Below the pieces are notes generated by a model. The model did no database searches, was not told the origin of the DNA, and worked only from the letters and a program-made list of their open reading frames with translations. From Alistipes sp. dk3624 (GTDB taxonomy: Bacteria; Bacteroidota; Bacteroidia; Bacteroidales; Rikenellaceae), in assembly GCF_009557455.1 (NCBI RefSeq), contig NZ_CP045651.1, forward strand, positions 2,232,001 to 2,296,000: a DNA stretch of 64,000 nucleotides, read 5' to 3'. A program made the translations under genes and the position numbers. This document shows, piece by piece, positions 34,283 through 42,290 of this stretch; position 1 is the stretch's first letter; each line of letters starts with the position of its first letter.

Positions 34283-34581
34283 ATGCCGATCTACCTTTTG
34301 TTCGGAATCGCTGTCCTGGAATCTTGGGAATTGCAGAAGCCCAAAGTCCGAACGGTCGAAAAGCAGGAGTTTGCCCACCTGAACTCGCTAACGCTGGAAA
34401 TCGAGCGGATCGATCTCGCGGCCAGAATCGTAGGGGCGGATCGGATCGCGGATTCTTTTTCGGGCTGTGGCGTTTGAAGGACGCGTATTTGCTCCCCGGT
34501 TTGAAATGTTCGGATTTCGATATGCGATCTCTACCGATTGAGGAGTCTATGAACGCGCGGATGCGGGACGGGAAGTAGAGA
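34283..34581 (+). other. Gene-poor stretch with possible decayed small ORF
   Basis: The 600 bp between the ROK kinase and the nitroreductase hold a terminator and this region. An ATG at 34283 opens 64 codons (MPIYLLFGIAVLESWELQKP...), and another frame continues past it to the TAG at 34576 (LWRLKDAYLLPGLKCSDFDM...). Joining the frames near the T5 run at about 34456 would give one roughly 98-residue product, but no family is recognised and the join is speculative. It may be a frameshifted remnant or non-coding. Confidence 0.25.
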
Positions 34582-34709
34582 ATTTTCGCGCTTCGGCGAT
34601 CCTCGTTTCCCGAAAATAACGTATCTTGCGAAGGTCATGTAGGCTGGAATCGGTATCCTGTTTGCTGGGTAACGATCCGGAACGCAAGAAAAATCAAATT
34701 TCGAAAGAT

Positions 34710-35453
34710 ATGAAAAGTGTTAAGGAAAGTCTGCTGGAGCGCCGGTCGATCCGGCGTTACGAACGCCAGCCGATCGAACCGGAAAAACTGAATTTTATTT
34801 ACGAAGCGATCCGCAACGCGCCGACCAGTTACAACGGTCAGCAGTTTTCGGTAATCGCCGTTACCGACCAGGCTCTGAAAGAGCAATTGTACGAGATTAC
34901 CGGACAGAAACAGATCAAGACGTCGGCCGTTTTCATGGTCTTCTGCATGGATTTTCATAAACTGCGGCTCGCGGCCAAACAGAAGGGCGTCGATACGCCG
35001 GCGTTCGACGCTACGATCGACGGTTATACGGTCGGCGTGATCGACGCTTCGCTGGCGATGATGAGCGCCGTGACGGCCGCCGAATCGCTCGGACTGGGCT
35101 GCTGCTGCGTCGGGTATATCCGCACGGCCGATCCCGAAAAGGTTTCGCAGATGCTGGCGTTGCCGCGGGGCGTTTCGATCGTCTGCGGACTCGCCGTCGG
35201 CTATCCGCGCGAGAAGCCCGATCTGAAACCGAAGCTGCCGTTGCCGCTGGTCGTTCACGAGAACCGGTATTGCGCCGATGACCGGATGCTGCCGCTGCTC
35301 GATCGTTATGACAAGGAGGTCACCGAATTCAACTGTTGCCGTGCGGGCGACCGTACAGACAACGACTGGGCCTGCCACATCGCCGATTATCACCGCCATT
35401 CGATGGAGCATTCGATCCGGGAATACCTCGAAAAACAGATCGGTCTGAAATAA
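34710..35453 (+). CDS. Nitroreductase family FMN oxidoreductase
   Basis: 247-residue flavoprotein of the NfsA/FRP-like nitroreductase fold. N-terminal SLLERRSIRRYERQPIEPEK contacts FMN phosphate, NAPTSYNGQQFSVIAV is near 40, and LGLGCCCVGYIR near 130. The frame is open from 34626, but the ATG at 34710 starts the conserved region and follows an A-rich tract. The C-terminus has an unusual Cys-Cys (FNCCRAGDRTDNDW). Physiological substrate unknown. It ends at a strong terminator. Confidence 0.88.
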   Translation: MKSVKESLLERRSIRRYERQPIEPEKLNFIYEAIRNAPTSYNGQQFSVIAVTDQALKEQLYEITGQKQIKTSAVFMVFCMDFHKLRLAAKQKGVDTPAFDATIDGYTVGVIDASLAMMSAVTAAESLGLGCCCVGYIRTADPEKVSQMLALPRGVSIVCGLAVGYPREKPDLKPKLPLPLVVHENRYCADDRMLPLLDRYDKEVTEFNCCRAGDRTDNDWACHIADYHRHSMEHSIREYLEKQIGLK

Positions 35454-35482
35454 TTTCGCATCGTCGCGAAGTGTATAAACCG

Positions 35483-35515
35483 AACCGGGACGCTCATCGC
35501 GAGCGTCCCGGTTTT
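35483..35515. terminator. Bidirectional terminator between convergent genes
   Basis: Perfect 13-bp stem AACCGGGACGCTC with a 5-nt loop and complement, followed by TTTT on + and by AA-rich sequence on the other side. It serves the nitroreductase and perhaps the minus-strand methyltransferase. Confidence 0.8.
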
Positions 35516-35527
35516 AATTTCGTCGGT

Positions 35528-36277
35528 TCAGGCTGTTTTTTCGAACAGGATGTGAATCCATATCGGCCTGTTGCGGCCGTACAGTTTGTACTGAATCTGG
35601 TTCAATGCGCGTGCGACGAAACAGAGCGCCCATTGTATTCGGTCGATCTTCGGTCGGACGAGTTTTTCGCCGCAGCGGATGCATCCTTCCTCCTGTTCGT
35701 AGCTGCCGTAGGGATATCCGCACAGGCGGTAGATCGCCACCGACAGCGGGTTGGTGACGGCCTGTCCGCGTCCTGTGAGCCGGATCTCGCGGGGCGTCAT
35801 GCCGGGGAACAGGGCGGTCAGCCGCTGCCGGTCGAAACGGTTCAGGTGGCCGGTCGTCGGATTGACCGCGCCGCACCGTAGGCAACGGGTGCGGTTGGCG
35901 CGCAGATCCTGCCGGTAGGGAACGCCGATTACCGCGTAGCGCGATGCGACGCGGACGATCTCGTTGCAGGCCTGCTGCAATTTTTCGGGCGGGACGTGTT
36001 CCAGCACTTCGGTGCAGAAAACGGTATCGAACGCATTGTCCGCGAAACGGAGTCCGGTAACGTCGCCCTGTACGGCCGTGATGCCGGGCGCGTCGATTTC
36101 GGGTTTCGTAAGGTCGAGCGCTACCACTTCCGGGTACAGGGCGGTGAGTTTCCGCGATAGGTAACAGTCCCGCGCGCCGATCTCGAGCACCCGTTTCCCT
36201 TTCGGGGTCAGCGACATCAGGTCTGCGATGCGGAGTTGTTCGCGGACCGTGCCGCGTTGCCTGGCTATATCGAACAT
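35528..36277 (-). CDS. Class I SAM-dependent methyltransferase
   Basis: 249 residues. Motif I VLEIGARDCYLSRKLTALYP is near residue 32, VVALDLTKPE follows, and DNAFDTVFCTEVLEHVPPEK near 88 is typical of Methyltransf_11/25. Two later Cys pairs (RTRCLRCGAVNP and EEGCIRCGEKLV) may bind a metal. Substrate unknown. It is the last gene of a minus-strand operon, 6 bp after the E1-like gene. Confidence 0.85.
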   Translation of the reverse strand: MFDIARQRGTVREQLRIADLMSLTPKGKRVLEIGARDCYLSRKLTALYPEVVALDLTKPEIDAPGITAVQGDVTGLRFADNAFDTVFCTEVLEHVPPEKLQQACNEIVRVASRYAVIGVPYRQDLRANRTRCLRCGAVNPTTGHLNRFDRQRLTALFPGMTPREIRLTGRGQAVTNPLSVAIYRLCGYPYGSYEQEEGCIRCGEKLVRPKIDRIQWALCFVARALNQIQYKLYGRNRPIWIHILFEKTA

Positions 36278-36283
36278 AGAGCG

Positions 36284-36979
36284 TCAGATTTCGAATGTGA
36301 AGATGCGCATCGTACGTCCGTCGATCGTCAGCAGCCGTCCGGCCAGTCCGTCGCCGATACCCGCGAGCAGCTTGATCGTTTCGAGCGCTTGCAGCGAGCC
36401 GATGACTCCGACGATCGGCGAAAGTACTCCGACGATCGGCTGTTGTACCGGCTGTTCCGGATAAAGAGAACGGTACGATCCGGCTCCCGCCGTGTTGAAG
36501 ACCGAAACCTGTCCGCCGATCTGCTCGGCAGTACCGTATACCATCGGTATCCGCCGGGCCGAACAGAAATCGTCGATCGCATAACGGGTGGCGTAGTTGT
36601 CGGTGCAGTCCACGACGACGTCGCAATCCGACAGGATTTCGTCCGCATTGCCGCCGTCGAGCCGGTCGGTGCGGATTTCGATCCGGCAGGCCGGATTCAG
36701 CCGCGACAGCCGTGCCGCGGCGACTTCTGCTTTCGGAGCGTCCAGGTCGGCGGTTGTGTAGAGAATCTGGCGTTGCAGGTTGCTCAGCGATACGGTGTCG
36801 TTTTCGACGATCCGCAGGCGGCCGACTCCCGCCGCCGCCAGGTAGTTCAGCGTCGCCGAGCCGAGTCCTCCGGCTCCGACCACCGTTACGCGACTTTCCG
36901 AGAGCCGTTGCTGCCCGGTTGCCGAAAACCCTTCGACCAGCAGGTTGCGTTGATAGCGTTCCGTTTCTCGTTCGGTCAT
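36284..36979 (-). CDS. HesA/MoeB/ThiF family E1-like adenylyltransferase
   Basis: 231-residue E1-like protein that would adenylate the C-terminus of a ubiquitin-like sulfur carrier. It has the nucleotide site VVGAGGLGSATLNYLAAAGV near 31-50, LSNLQRQILY with the catalytic Arg near 73, and DCTDNYATRYAIDDFC near 125. The zinc Cys pairs found in MoeB/ThiF were not seen. No ThiS/MoaD-like partner is encoded in the window. It is separated by 6 bp from both neighbours in the operon, so co-translation is likely. Target pathway is undetermined. Confidence 0.85.
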   Translation of the reverse strand: MTERETERYQRNLLVEGFSATGQQRLSESRVTVVGAGGLGSATLNYLAAAGVGRLRIVENDTVSLSNLQRQILYTTADLDAPKAEVAAARLSRLNPACRIEIRTDRLDGGNADEILSDCDVVVDCTDNYATRYAIDDFCSARRIPMVYGTAEQIGGQVSVFNTAGAGSYRSLYPEQPVQQPIVGVLSPIVGVIGSLQALETIKLLAGIGDGLAGRLLTIDGRTMRIFTFEI

Positions 36980-36985
36980 GCAGGT

Positions 36986-38599
36986 TTATTTTTGTTTTTT
37001 GTTATAGAGGAACCGTTTGATCTTGTGGGTCGGCGTTTTTTCGAATTCGTCTTTCTGTTCGATGACGGTCGATATTTTCGAGAAGCGGTTTACTTTCGAG
37101 TTGACGTAAGCGAGTAGCTCGTGCTTGATGTTTTCCATCCGGATGCCCAGTTCTTCCTTCATCGTCTTGTATTTGCGTTCGAGTTCTTCGCGGTTGAAGT
37201 AGACGATCGCCACCAGCTTGCCCATGTTGTCCTCCCTGACCAGCGAGTCGTTGACGAGCGCGTGACTGTTGAGGACGTTTTCGATCTCTTCGGGATAGAT
37301 GTTTTCGCCGCTCGGGCCGAGAATCATGTTCGACAGCCGTCCCTTGATGTAGAGGTATCCGTCCTGGTCGAATAGGCCGAGGTCTTTCGTGCGGAACCAG
37401 CCGTCCGAGGTGAACGAGTCGGCGGTCGCTTCGGGGTCTTTGTAGTAGCCGATCATCACGTTCGGCCCTTTGACGACGATTTCGCCTTCGCCCGACTGCG
37501 GATTCACGTTGTCCAGCCGCGCCTGGACGCCTTCGAGCATCGGACCGGTCGACTGGTGGCGTACCATCGACGGGTTGACGCCGGCCAGTACCGGAGCCGT
37601 TTCGGTCAGCCCGTAGCCGATCGCGTACGGAAATTTCCCTTCGAACAGGAAGCGCTCGACGGTTCCGTCGAGTTTTGCCCCGCCGATCCCGAAAAAGCGG
37701 ATGCGGCCGCCGAATAGTTTCATCAGTTTTTTGCCCGCTATGCGGTGCAGCCATTTGCGGCCCCACTCTTTCCGATACAGCCACCGCATCAGGCGGTTGG
37801 CCGACAGTTGGCGCAGGATTTTGTTTTTGTATATTTTCTCGATAATCAGCGGTACGCTCAGCATGATAGTCGGCCGTACCTCTTTGAGGATCGGCAGCAG
37901 TACGGCGGCGGTGGGCGCTTTGTCGAGATAGATCACCGAGGCTCCCCACATGAACGGCAGCAACATGCCCAGCGAGCATTCGTAAGTATGCGACAGCGGC
38001 AGGATCGACAGGAAGACGTCGTTTTGGTAAACCGGTTGCAGGATGCTGACCATCGCCAGTTCGCTGCAAAGGTTTTTGTGCGACAGCATGACCCCTTTGG
38101 GCCGGGAAGTCGTTCCGGAAGTATAGATGATGGCGGCGAGGTCTTCCTCTTTCGGATCCCTGATCGTTCCGCGCGGAGCGTCCGAATGGGAAGATATGAC
38201 CCCGAGGTTCATCGAGCGAATTACGACCTGTAGCTGTGCGATAACTTCCTTGGATACTTTCGTATAGAGTTTGTCGGAAGCGACCAGGGCTTTCGCCTCG
38301 GAGTGCAGGATGATGCGGTCGATCTCCGCTCCGGAAAAGTCCGGCAAGATCGGGACGATGACCATGCCCGAAATCGCGGCGGCGAAATAAGCCGCTCCCC
38401 AGTTGGGCATGTTGTTGCTCAGCAGGGCGATCTTGTCCCCGTGGCTGAGACCGGATGCGACGAACGTTTCGATCAGGGAGTCTACCCGGTCTGCAAAATC
38501 GCGGTACGTGAGCGCCTCCCCGCCGTACATCGAAAAACACTTATTGGAACTGTAAGCGTGGATGCTGTGCTGATATAATTCCAGAAGCGTGTTGAACAT
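36986..38599 (-). CDS. AMP-binding long-chain acyl-CoA synthetase
   Basis: 537-residue ANL-superfamily ligase that activates a carboxylate to an acyl-adenylate and then acyl-CoA. Core motifs are AIIYTSGTTSRPKGVMLSH (P-loop) near 157, GYGLTETAPVLAG near 310, and the hinge IKGRLSNMILGPSGENIYPE near 425. The frame runs back to 38878, but the ATG at 38599 begins the real N-terminus (FNTLLELYQHSIHAYSS). It is first in the operon with the E1-like and methyltransferase genes and diverges from queG. Confidence 0.9.
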   Translation of the reverse strand: MFNTLLELYQHSIHAYSSNKCFSMYGGEALTYRDFADRVDSLIETFVASGLSHGDKIALLSNNMPNWGAAYFAAAISGMVIVPILPDFSGAEIDRIILHSEAKALVASDKLYTKVSKEVIAQLQVVIRSMNLGVISSHSDAPRGTIRDPKEEDLAAIIYTSGTTSRPKGVMLSHKNLCSELAMVSILQPVYQNDVFLSILPLSHTYECSLGMLLPFMWGASVIYLDKAPTAAVLLPILKEVRPTIMLSVPLIIEKIYKNKILRQLSANRLMRWLYRKEWGRKWLHRIAGKKLMKLFGGRIRFFGIGGAKLDGTVERFLFEGKFPYAIGYGLTETAPVLAGVNPSMVRHQSTGPMLEGVQARLDNVNPQSGEGEIVVKGPNVMIGYYKDPEATADSFTSDGWFRTKDLGLFDQDGYLYIKGRLSNMILGPSGENIYPEEIENVLNSHALVNDSLVREDNMGKLVAIVYFNREELERKYKTMKEELGIRMENIKHELLAYVNSKVNRFSKISTVIEQKDEFEKTPTHKIKRFLYNKKQK

Positions 38600-38646
38600 A
38601 ATTGATACGTTTGTTAAAAGCGATAAACACTCCCTAATGTAAAATG

Positions 38647-38654
38647 CAAATGTA
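38647..38654 (-). promoter_or_regulatory. -7 element of acyl-CoA synthetase operon
   Basis: Minus-strand TACATTTG, 48 nt upstream of the chosen ATG, back to back with the queG element at 38677. Confidence 0.45.
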
Positions 38655-38676
38655 AAGATTTTTGTTTTATAAATCG

Positions 38677-38684
38677 TACTTTTG
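38677..38684 (+). promoter_or_regulatory. -7 element of queG promoter
   Basis: TACTTTTG matches TAnnTTTG, 30 nt before the queG ATG. Confidence 0.45.
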
Positions 38685-38714
38685 CGCAAATAACCCGAAC
38701 CGTAAACGGCAAAA

Positions 38715-39614
38715 ATGACAAACTCCGAAAAAATCCGCAGGAAGGCTTTGTCGCTCGGATTCGATCTGTGCGGGATTGCCCGCTGCCGTTCGCTGGAGCG
38801 GCAGTACGATCGGTTTAAGAATTGGCTCGCCGACGGATGCGACGGCGGCTTGGAGTATTTGCGCCGGAATACCGGCAAACGGTTCGATCCGGGGGCGCTC
38901 TGCGAAGGCGCCCGTTCGGTGATCGTTTGCGGGGTCGGCTACCACCGCCCGCCGTCGGCGCACGAGGTGGCTTCCCGCATCGCTTCTTATGCGCATTCGA
39001 GGGATTACCATCTGACGATCCGCGAACGGTTGAACGAATTGTCGGCCTACCTGCGGGAACTCGTGCCCGGGGCGTCCGGACGGGTTTTTACCGATACCGC
39101 TCCGCTGGCCGAAAAGTCGTGGGCGGTCGAGGCCGGCCTGGGCTGGATCGGACGCAATTCGTTGCTGGCGAATCCCCGGCTCGGCTCGTTCCTGTTGCTG
39201 GGCGAGGTAGTTACGACGGCCGAATTGGAGTCGGACGCGCCGTTCGTGCGCGACGGCTGCGGAACCTGCCGCGCCTGCGTGGACGCCTGTCCGGTCGCGG
39301 CGATCCGTCCCGACCGGACGATCGACGCGGGGCGCTGCATTTCCCGCCGGACGATCGAAGCCGGCGACGGGGACGAAGGCGATCTGCACGGCTGGCTGTT
39401 CGGGTGCGACGTATGCCAAAGGGCCTGTCCTTACAACCGCAAAGCCCCGGTCTCCGTGCACGACTCTTTCGCACCGCTTGCGGAACTGGAACGGTTGGAC
39501 ATCGACGACTGGTTGGGATTGGACGAGGCCGGTTTCCGGCGGATTTTCGGCGAAACACCGCTTGCCCGGTGCGGTTTGCGCCGCCTACAAGAGCGGATAC
39601 GTAGGCTGAAGTGA
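38715..39614 (+). CDS. queG: Epoxyqueuosine reductase
   Basis: Final step of queuosine synthesis: cobalamin- and Fe-S-dependent reduction of epoxyqueuosine in tRNA. 299 residues: an N-terminal cobalamin-binding domain (ARSVIVCGVGYHRPP, WAVEAGLGWIGRNSLL), then two 4Fe-4S clusters, CGTCRACVDACPVAAI near 181 and CDVCQRACPYNRK near 231. It lacks the C-terminal HEAT-like repeats of the longer (about 380 aa) homologues, which is common for short bacterial forms. Cytosolic. Confidence 0.93.
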   Translation: MTNSEKIRRKALSLGFDLCGIARCRSLERQYDRFKNWLADGCDGGLEYLRRNTGKRFDPGALCEGARSVIVCGVGYHRPPSAHEVASRIASYAHSRDYHLTIRERLNELSAYLRELVPGASGRVFTDTAPLAEKSWAVEAGLGWIGRNSLLANPRLGSFLLLGEVVTTAELESDAPFVRDGCGTCRACVDACPVAAIRPDRTIDAGRCISRRTIEAGDGDEGDLHGWLFGCDVCQRACPYNRKAPVSVHDSFAPLAELERLDIDDWLGLDEAGFRRIFGETPLARCGLRRLQERIRRLK

Positions 39615-39750
39615 AGCCGGACGGATGCCGAGACGTGCGATTTTTCGCGTGCTTCGGAACAAAATCCGGCTTGCCCCTGAGGTTAACGTTTTGCCTGATA
39701 ACCGATTGTATCCGGGGTGAAAAAAAACGAAAACTCGGGGCCGGCGAATG

Positions 39751-39781
39751 TTTGTAGGATTCATAATAAAACGTATTTTTG
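39751..39781 (+). promoter_or_regulatory. Promoter of the exbB-exbD-tonB operon
   Basis: TTTG, 19 nt, TATTTTTG, a perfect consensus match ending 52 nt before the exbB start. The rest of the 219-bp gap from queG holds nothing recognised. Confidence 0.7.
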
Positions 39782-39833
39782 TGAATTGAAAACGGAAGCG
39801 TATTTTCAAAATTTAAAATAACAATTTGTAGAT

Positions 39834-40538
39834 ATGATGATCTTGTTGCAAGCAACTGAACCGGTGGCTGCCGCCACGGCCGCTGCCGCTGCGGCGACCG
39901 AGCAGGCTGCCCAAACGATGAGTTTCGGAGAGCTTTTCCTGGCCGGTGGTTTCCTGATGTGGCCTTTGTTGATTTTAGGGGGCGTGGCCGTGTTTATTTT
40001 CTTCGAACGGTTCTGGGCGATCCGCAAGGCTTCCGCCGTGGACGTGAATTTCATGAACCGGATCCGCGAGCAGATTTTCGACGGGAAAATCTCCGCGGCG
40101 ATCCAACTTTGCCGTTCCACCAACACTCCGATCGCCCGGATGGTCGAAAAGGGGATCGAGCGGATCGGCCGTCCGCTGAGCGACGTGAACAGTTCGATCG
40201 AAAACGTAGGCAACCTGGAAGTGTCGAAGCTCGAAAACGGTCTGCCGATTCTGGCGACGATCGCCGGCGGCGCGCCGATGATCGGGTTTCTCGGTACGGT
40301 GGTCGGCATGGTGCAGGCTTTTATGAACATGTCGCAGGCGGGAGGAACGGTCGATATGACGGTGTTGGCCAGCGGTATGTACGTGGCGATGGTGACGACG
40401 GTCGGCGGTCTGACGGTCGGCGTGCCGGCCTATTTCGGGTATAACTACCTGGTGGCCCGTATCGAGAAGCTGGTATTTCAGATGGAGGCCAACTCGATTG
40501 CGTTCATGGATATCCTGAACCAGCCGATCGAACAGTAA
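39834..40538 (+). CDS. exbB: MotA/TolQ/ExbB proton channel protein
   Basis: Inner-membrane proton-channel subunit that energises TonB. 234 residues with three transmembrane segments (about 28-50 LAGGFLMWPLLILGGVAVFI, then around 135-160 and 170-195). The conserved MIGFLGTVVGMVQAF segment is near 143. There are two adjacent ATGs at 39834 and 39837. It is first of a four-gene operon with exbD, tonB and a DUF1573 gene. TolQ versus ExbB cannot be separated by sequence alone; the tonB neighbour favours ExbB. Confidence 0.9.
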   Translation: MMILLQATEPVAAATAAAAAATEQAAQTMSFGELFLAGGFLMWPLLILGGVAVFIFFERFWAIRKASAVDVNFMNRIREQIFDGKISAAIQLCRSTNTPIARMVEKGIERIGRPLSDVNSSIENVGNLEVSKLENGLPILATIAGGAPMIGFLGTVVGMVQAFMNMSQAGGTVDMTVLASGMYVAMVTTVGGLTVGVPAYFGYNYLVARIEKLVFQMEANSIAFMDILNQPIEQ

Positions 40539-40574
40539 GACAACACTTGTTACAAGAATTAAAATCGCACGATT

Positions 40575-40967
40575 ATGGCCATTAAAAGAGGATCGAAAGT
40601 AGATGTAGGGTTCAGCGCTTCGTCGATGACGGACCTGATCTTCCTGCTGCTGCTTTTCATGATGCTCTCGACCACGCTGATCAATCCGAACGCCGTGAAG
40701 CTGACGTTGCCGAAGAGTTCCAATCAGTTGAAGGAGAAACCGTACACGACGGTTTCGATCAACTCCGATCTGGGCTATTTCATCGAGACGACGCCCGTTT
40801 CCTTCGATCGGCTCGAAGAGACGCTGGTCGCGAAACTGACCGGAACGGAAGATCCTACCGTGTCGCTGCACTGCGACAAAAGCGTTCCGATCGAAGAGGT
40901 GGTGAAAGTGATGAACATCGCCATGAAGAATAAGTTCAAACTGATTTTGGCAACGAGACCGGAATAA
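40575..40967 (+). CDS. exbD: Biopolymer transport protein ExbD
   Basis: 130-residue single-span inner-membrane protein. A basic N-terminus (AIKRGSKVDVGFSASSMTD), with the essential-type Asp in the membrane segment MTDLIFLLLLFMMLSTTLIN, is followed by the periplasmic ExbD/TolR fold. It works with ExbB as the proton-driven motor for TonB. It lies 36 bp after exbB and 3 bp before tonB. Confidence 0.92.
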   Translation: MAIKRGSKVDVGFSASSMTDLIFLLLLFMMLSTTLINPNAVKLTLPKSSNQLKEKPYTTVSINSDLGYFIETTPVSFDRLEETLVAKLTGTEDPTVSLHCDKSVPIEEVVKVMNIAMKNKFKLILATRPE

Positions 40968-40970
40968 CCG

Positions 40971-41798
40971 ATGATTGACTTTCAGCCGGAAGACCGTACG
41001 CAGCAGCGCCTCGTAGGCGGAATAGCGACGCTGATTTACGCAGTGTCGGTGTTGCTGTTGTTGTTGCTGTTGAAATTTCAACTGCTTCCGCCTCCCGACA
41101 ACGGCGAGGGGCTGATGATTAATTTCGGGAATGTCGAGGAGGCTGCTCCTGGAGCCGACCTCGCGATGAACGACCAGGCTGCCGAGGCTCCGCAGCAACC
41201 GCAGCAACAGGCTCCGCCGCAGCAGGCTGCCGAGGACGAGCAGTTGACGCAGGACTTCGAGGAGACCGACGTCGTAGTTAGGGAGAAGAAGAAAGACGAA
41301 AAGAAAACGCCGAAAAAAGAGGATAAGAAGGTCGAGGCCAAGCCCAAGCCCGAACAGAAGCCGGTGGAGAAGCCGCGCGAGGTGAATCGTAAAGCGCTGT
41401 TTCCGGGCCGCACCGAGGGCAGCAAAGCTGCGAGCGAAGGAACCGGAACCGGGGCCGGCAATCAGGGGAACCCGGCCGGAACGCCGGAAGGAAGCCACGA
41501 AGGAACCGGGACGGGCACCGGCGGCAATTCGGCGAGCCTGTCCGGGCGATCGCTGGTCGGAATGCTTCCGAAACCCGATTACAGCGCTAAAGACCAGGGA
41601 CGCGTTGTGATCGAAATCATGGTGGATCAGCAGGGGAAAGTCACTGCGGCGACCTATCGTTCGAAAGGTTCCACGACGCAGAACAGTTCGCTGGTCAATT
41701 CCGCGCTGCAGGCGGCCCGCCGCGCGCAGTTCAACGTGGACGAGAACGCTCCGGTTTCGCAGTCGGGAACCATTACCTACAATTTCCGGATGCAGTGA
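40971..41798 (+). CDS. tonB: TonB-type energy transducer
   Basis: 275-residue protein with one N-terminal membrane anchor (LIYAVSVLLLLLLLKFQLLP). A long Pro/Gln linker (AAEAPQQPQQQAPPQQ), a Lys-rich stretch (KKDEKKTPKKEDKKVEAKPK) and a Gly-rich segment follow, and then a C-terminal TonB-like domain (VVIEIMVDQQGKVTAATYRS). It would span the periplasm and couple ExbBD to TonB-dependent receptors. It follows exbD by 3 bp. The C-terminal YP motif of classical TonB is not obvious. Confidence 0.88.
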   Translation: MIDFQPEDRTQQRLVGGIATLIYAVSVLLLLLLLKFQLLPPPDNGEGLMINFGNVEEAAPGADLAMNDQAAEAPQQPQQQAPPQQAAEDEQLTQDFEETDVVVREKKKDEKKTPKKEDKKVEAKPKPEQKPVEKPREVNRKALFPGRTEGSKAASEGTGTGAGNQGNPAGTPEGSHEGTGTGTGGNSASLSGRSLVGMLPKPDYSAKDQGRVVIEIMVDQQGKVTAATYRSKGSTTQNSSLVNSALQAARRAQFNVDENAPVSQSGTITYNFRMQ

Positions 41799-41837
41799 CG
41801 TCGTTCTCCGCAGAACGGAGTATAGCCGTAACAGCGT

Positions 41838-42209
41838 ATGAGGTATCTGTTGATTTTGATATGTGTCGTTTTCGGAGGCGGGGAGCTTTGCGCCCAGCCT
41901 GCCGTCGCCTTCGAGACCAAAACGTACGATCTGGGCGAGGTCGGTGAAAAGGGCGGAGCCGTGAGCCGGGATTTCCGTTTCGAAAATACCGGGGACGCTC
42001 CGCTGGTGATTATAAAAGCCGAAACGGCCTGCAATTGCACGAAAGTCCGCTTTTCGCGGAAACCGGTGGCTCCGGGACGGAAAGGTACGGTGACGGTGGT
42101 TTACGATCCCGCCAAGCAAGACGGCTCTTTTCTGAAAGCCGTCAAAATCCTGACGAATACGCCCGAAAAGCAGTATATCGTTACGATCCGCGGAAACGTC
42201 GTTCCGTAG
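41838..42209 (+). CDS. DUF1573 domain protein (secreted)
   Basis: 123 residues with a signal peptide (LLILICVVFGGGELCAQP). It is a single immunoglobulin-like DUF1573 domain containing FENTGDAPLVIIKAETACNC and PGRKGTVTVVYDP. The family is abundant in Bacteroidetes envelopes and has no established activity. It is the last gene of the exbB operon, 39 bp after tonB, suggesting an envelope role. No terminator was seen in the 80 bp before the next gene. Confidence 0.88.
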   Translation: MRYLLILICVVFGGGELCAQPAVAFETKTYDLGEVGEKGGAVSRDFRFENTGDAPLVIIKAETACNCTKVRFSRKPVAPGRKGTVTVVYDPAKQDGSFLKAVKILTNTPEKQYIVTIRGNVVP

Positions 42210-42232
42210 GAGGAAATTACCGGATATTTGAT

Positions 42233-42240
42233 TATTTTTG
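42233..42240 (+). promoter_or_regulatory. -7 element upstream of the amidohydrolase
   Basis: TATTTTTG, about 50 nt before the GTG start. No good -33 partner at the usual distance. Confidence 0.4.
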
Positions 42241-42290
42241 TTTTGGCCCGCCCTTTGACGGACGGGTAGGTTATTTAGTGTCGGACGATT

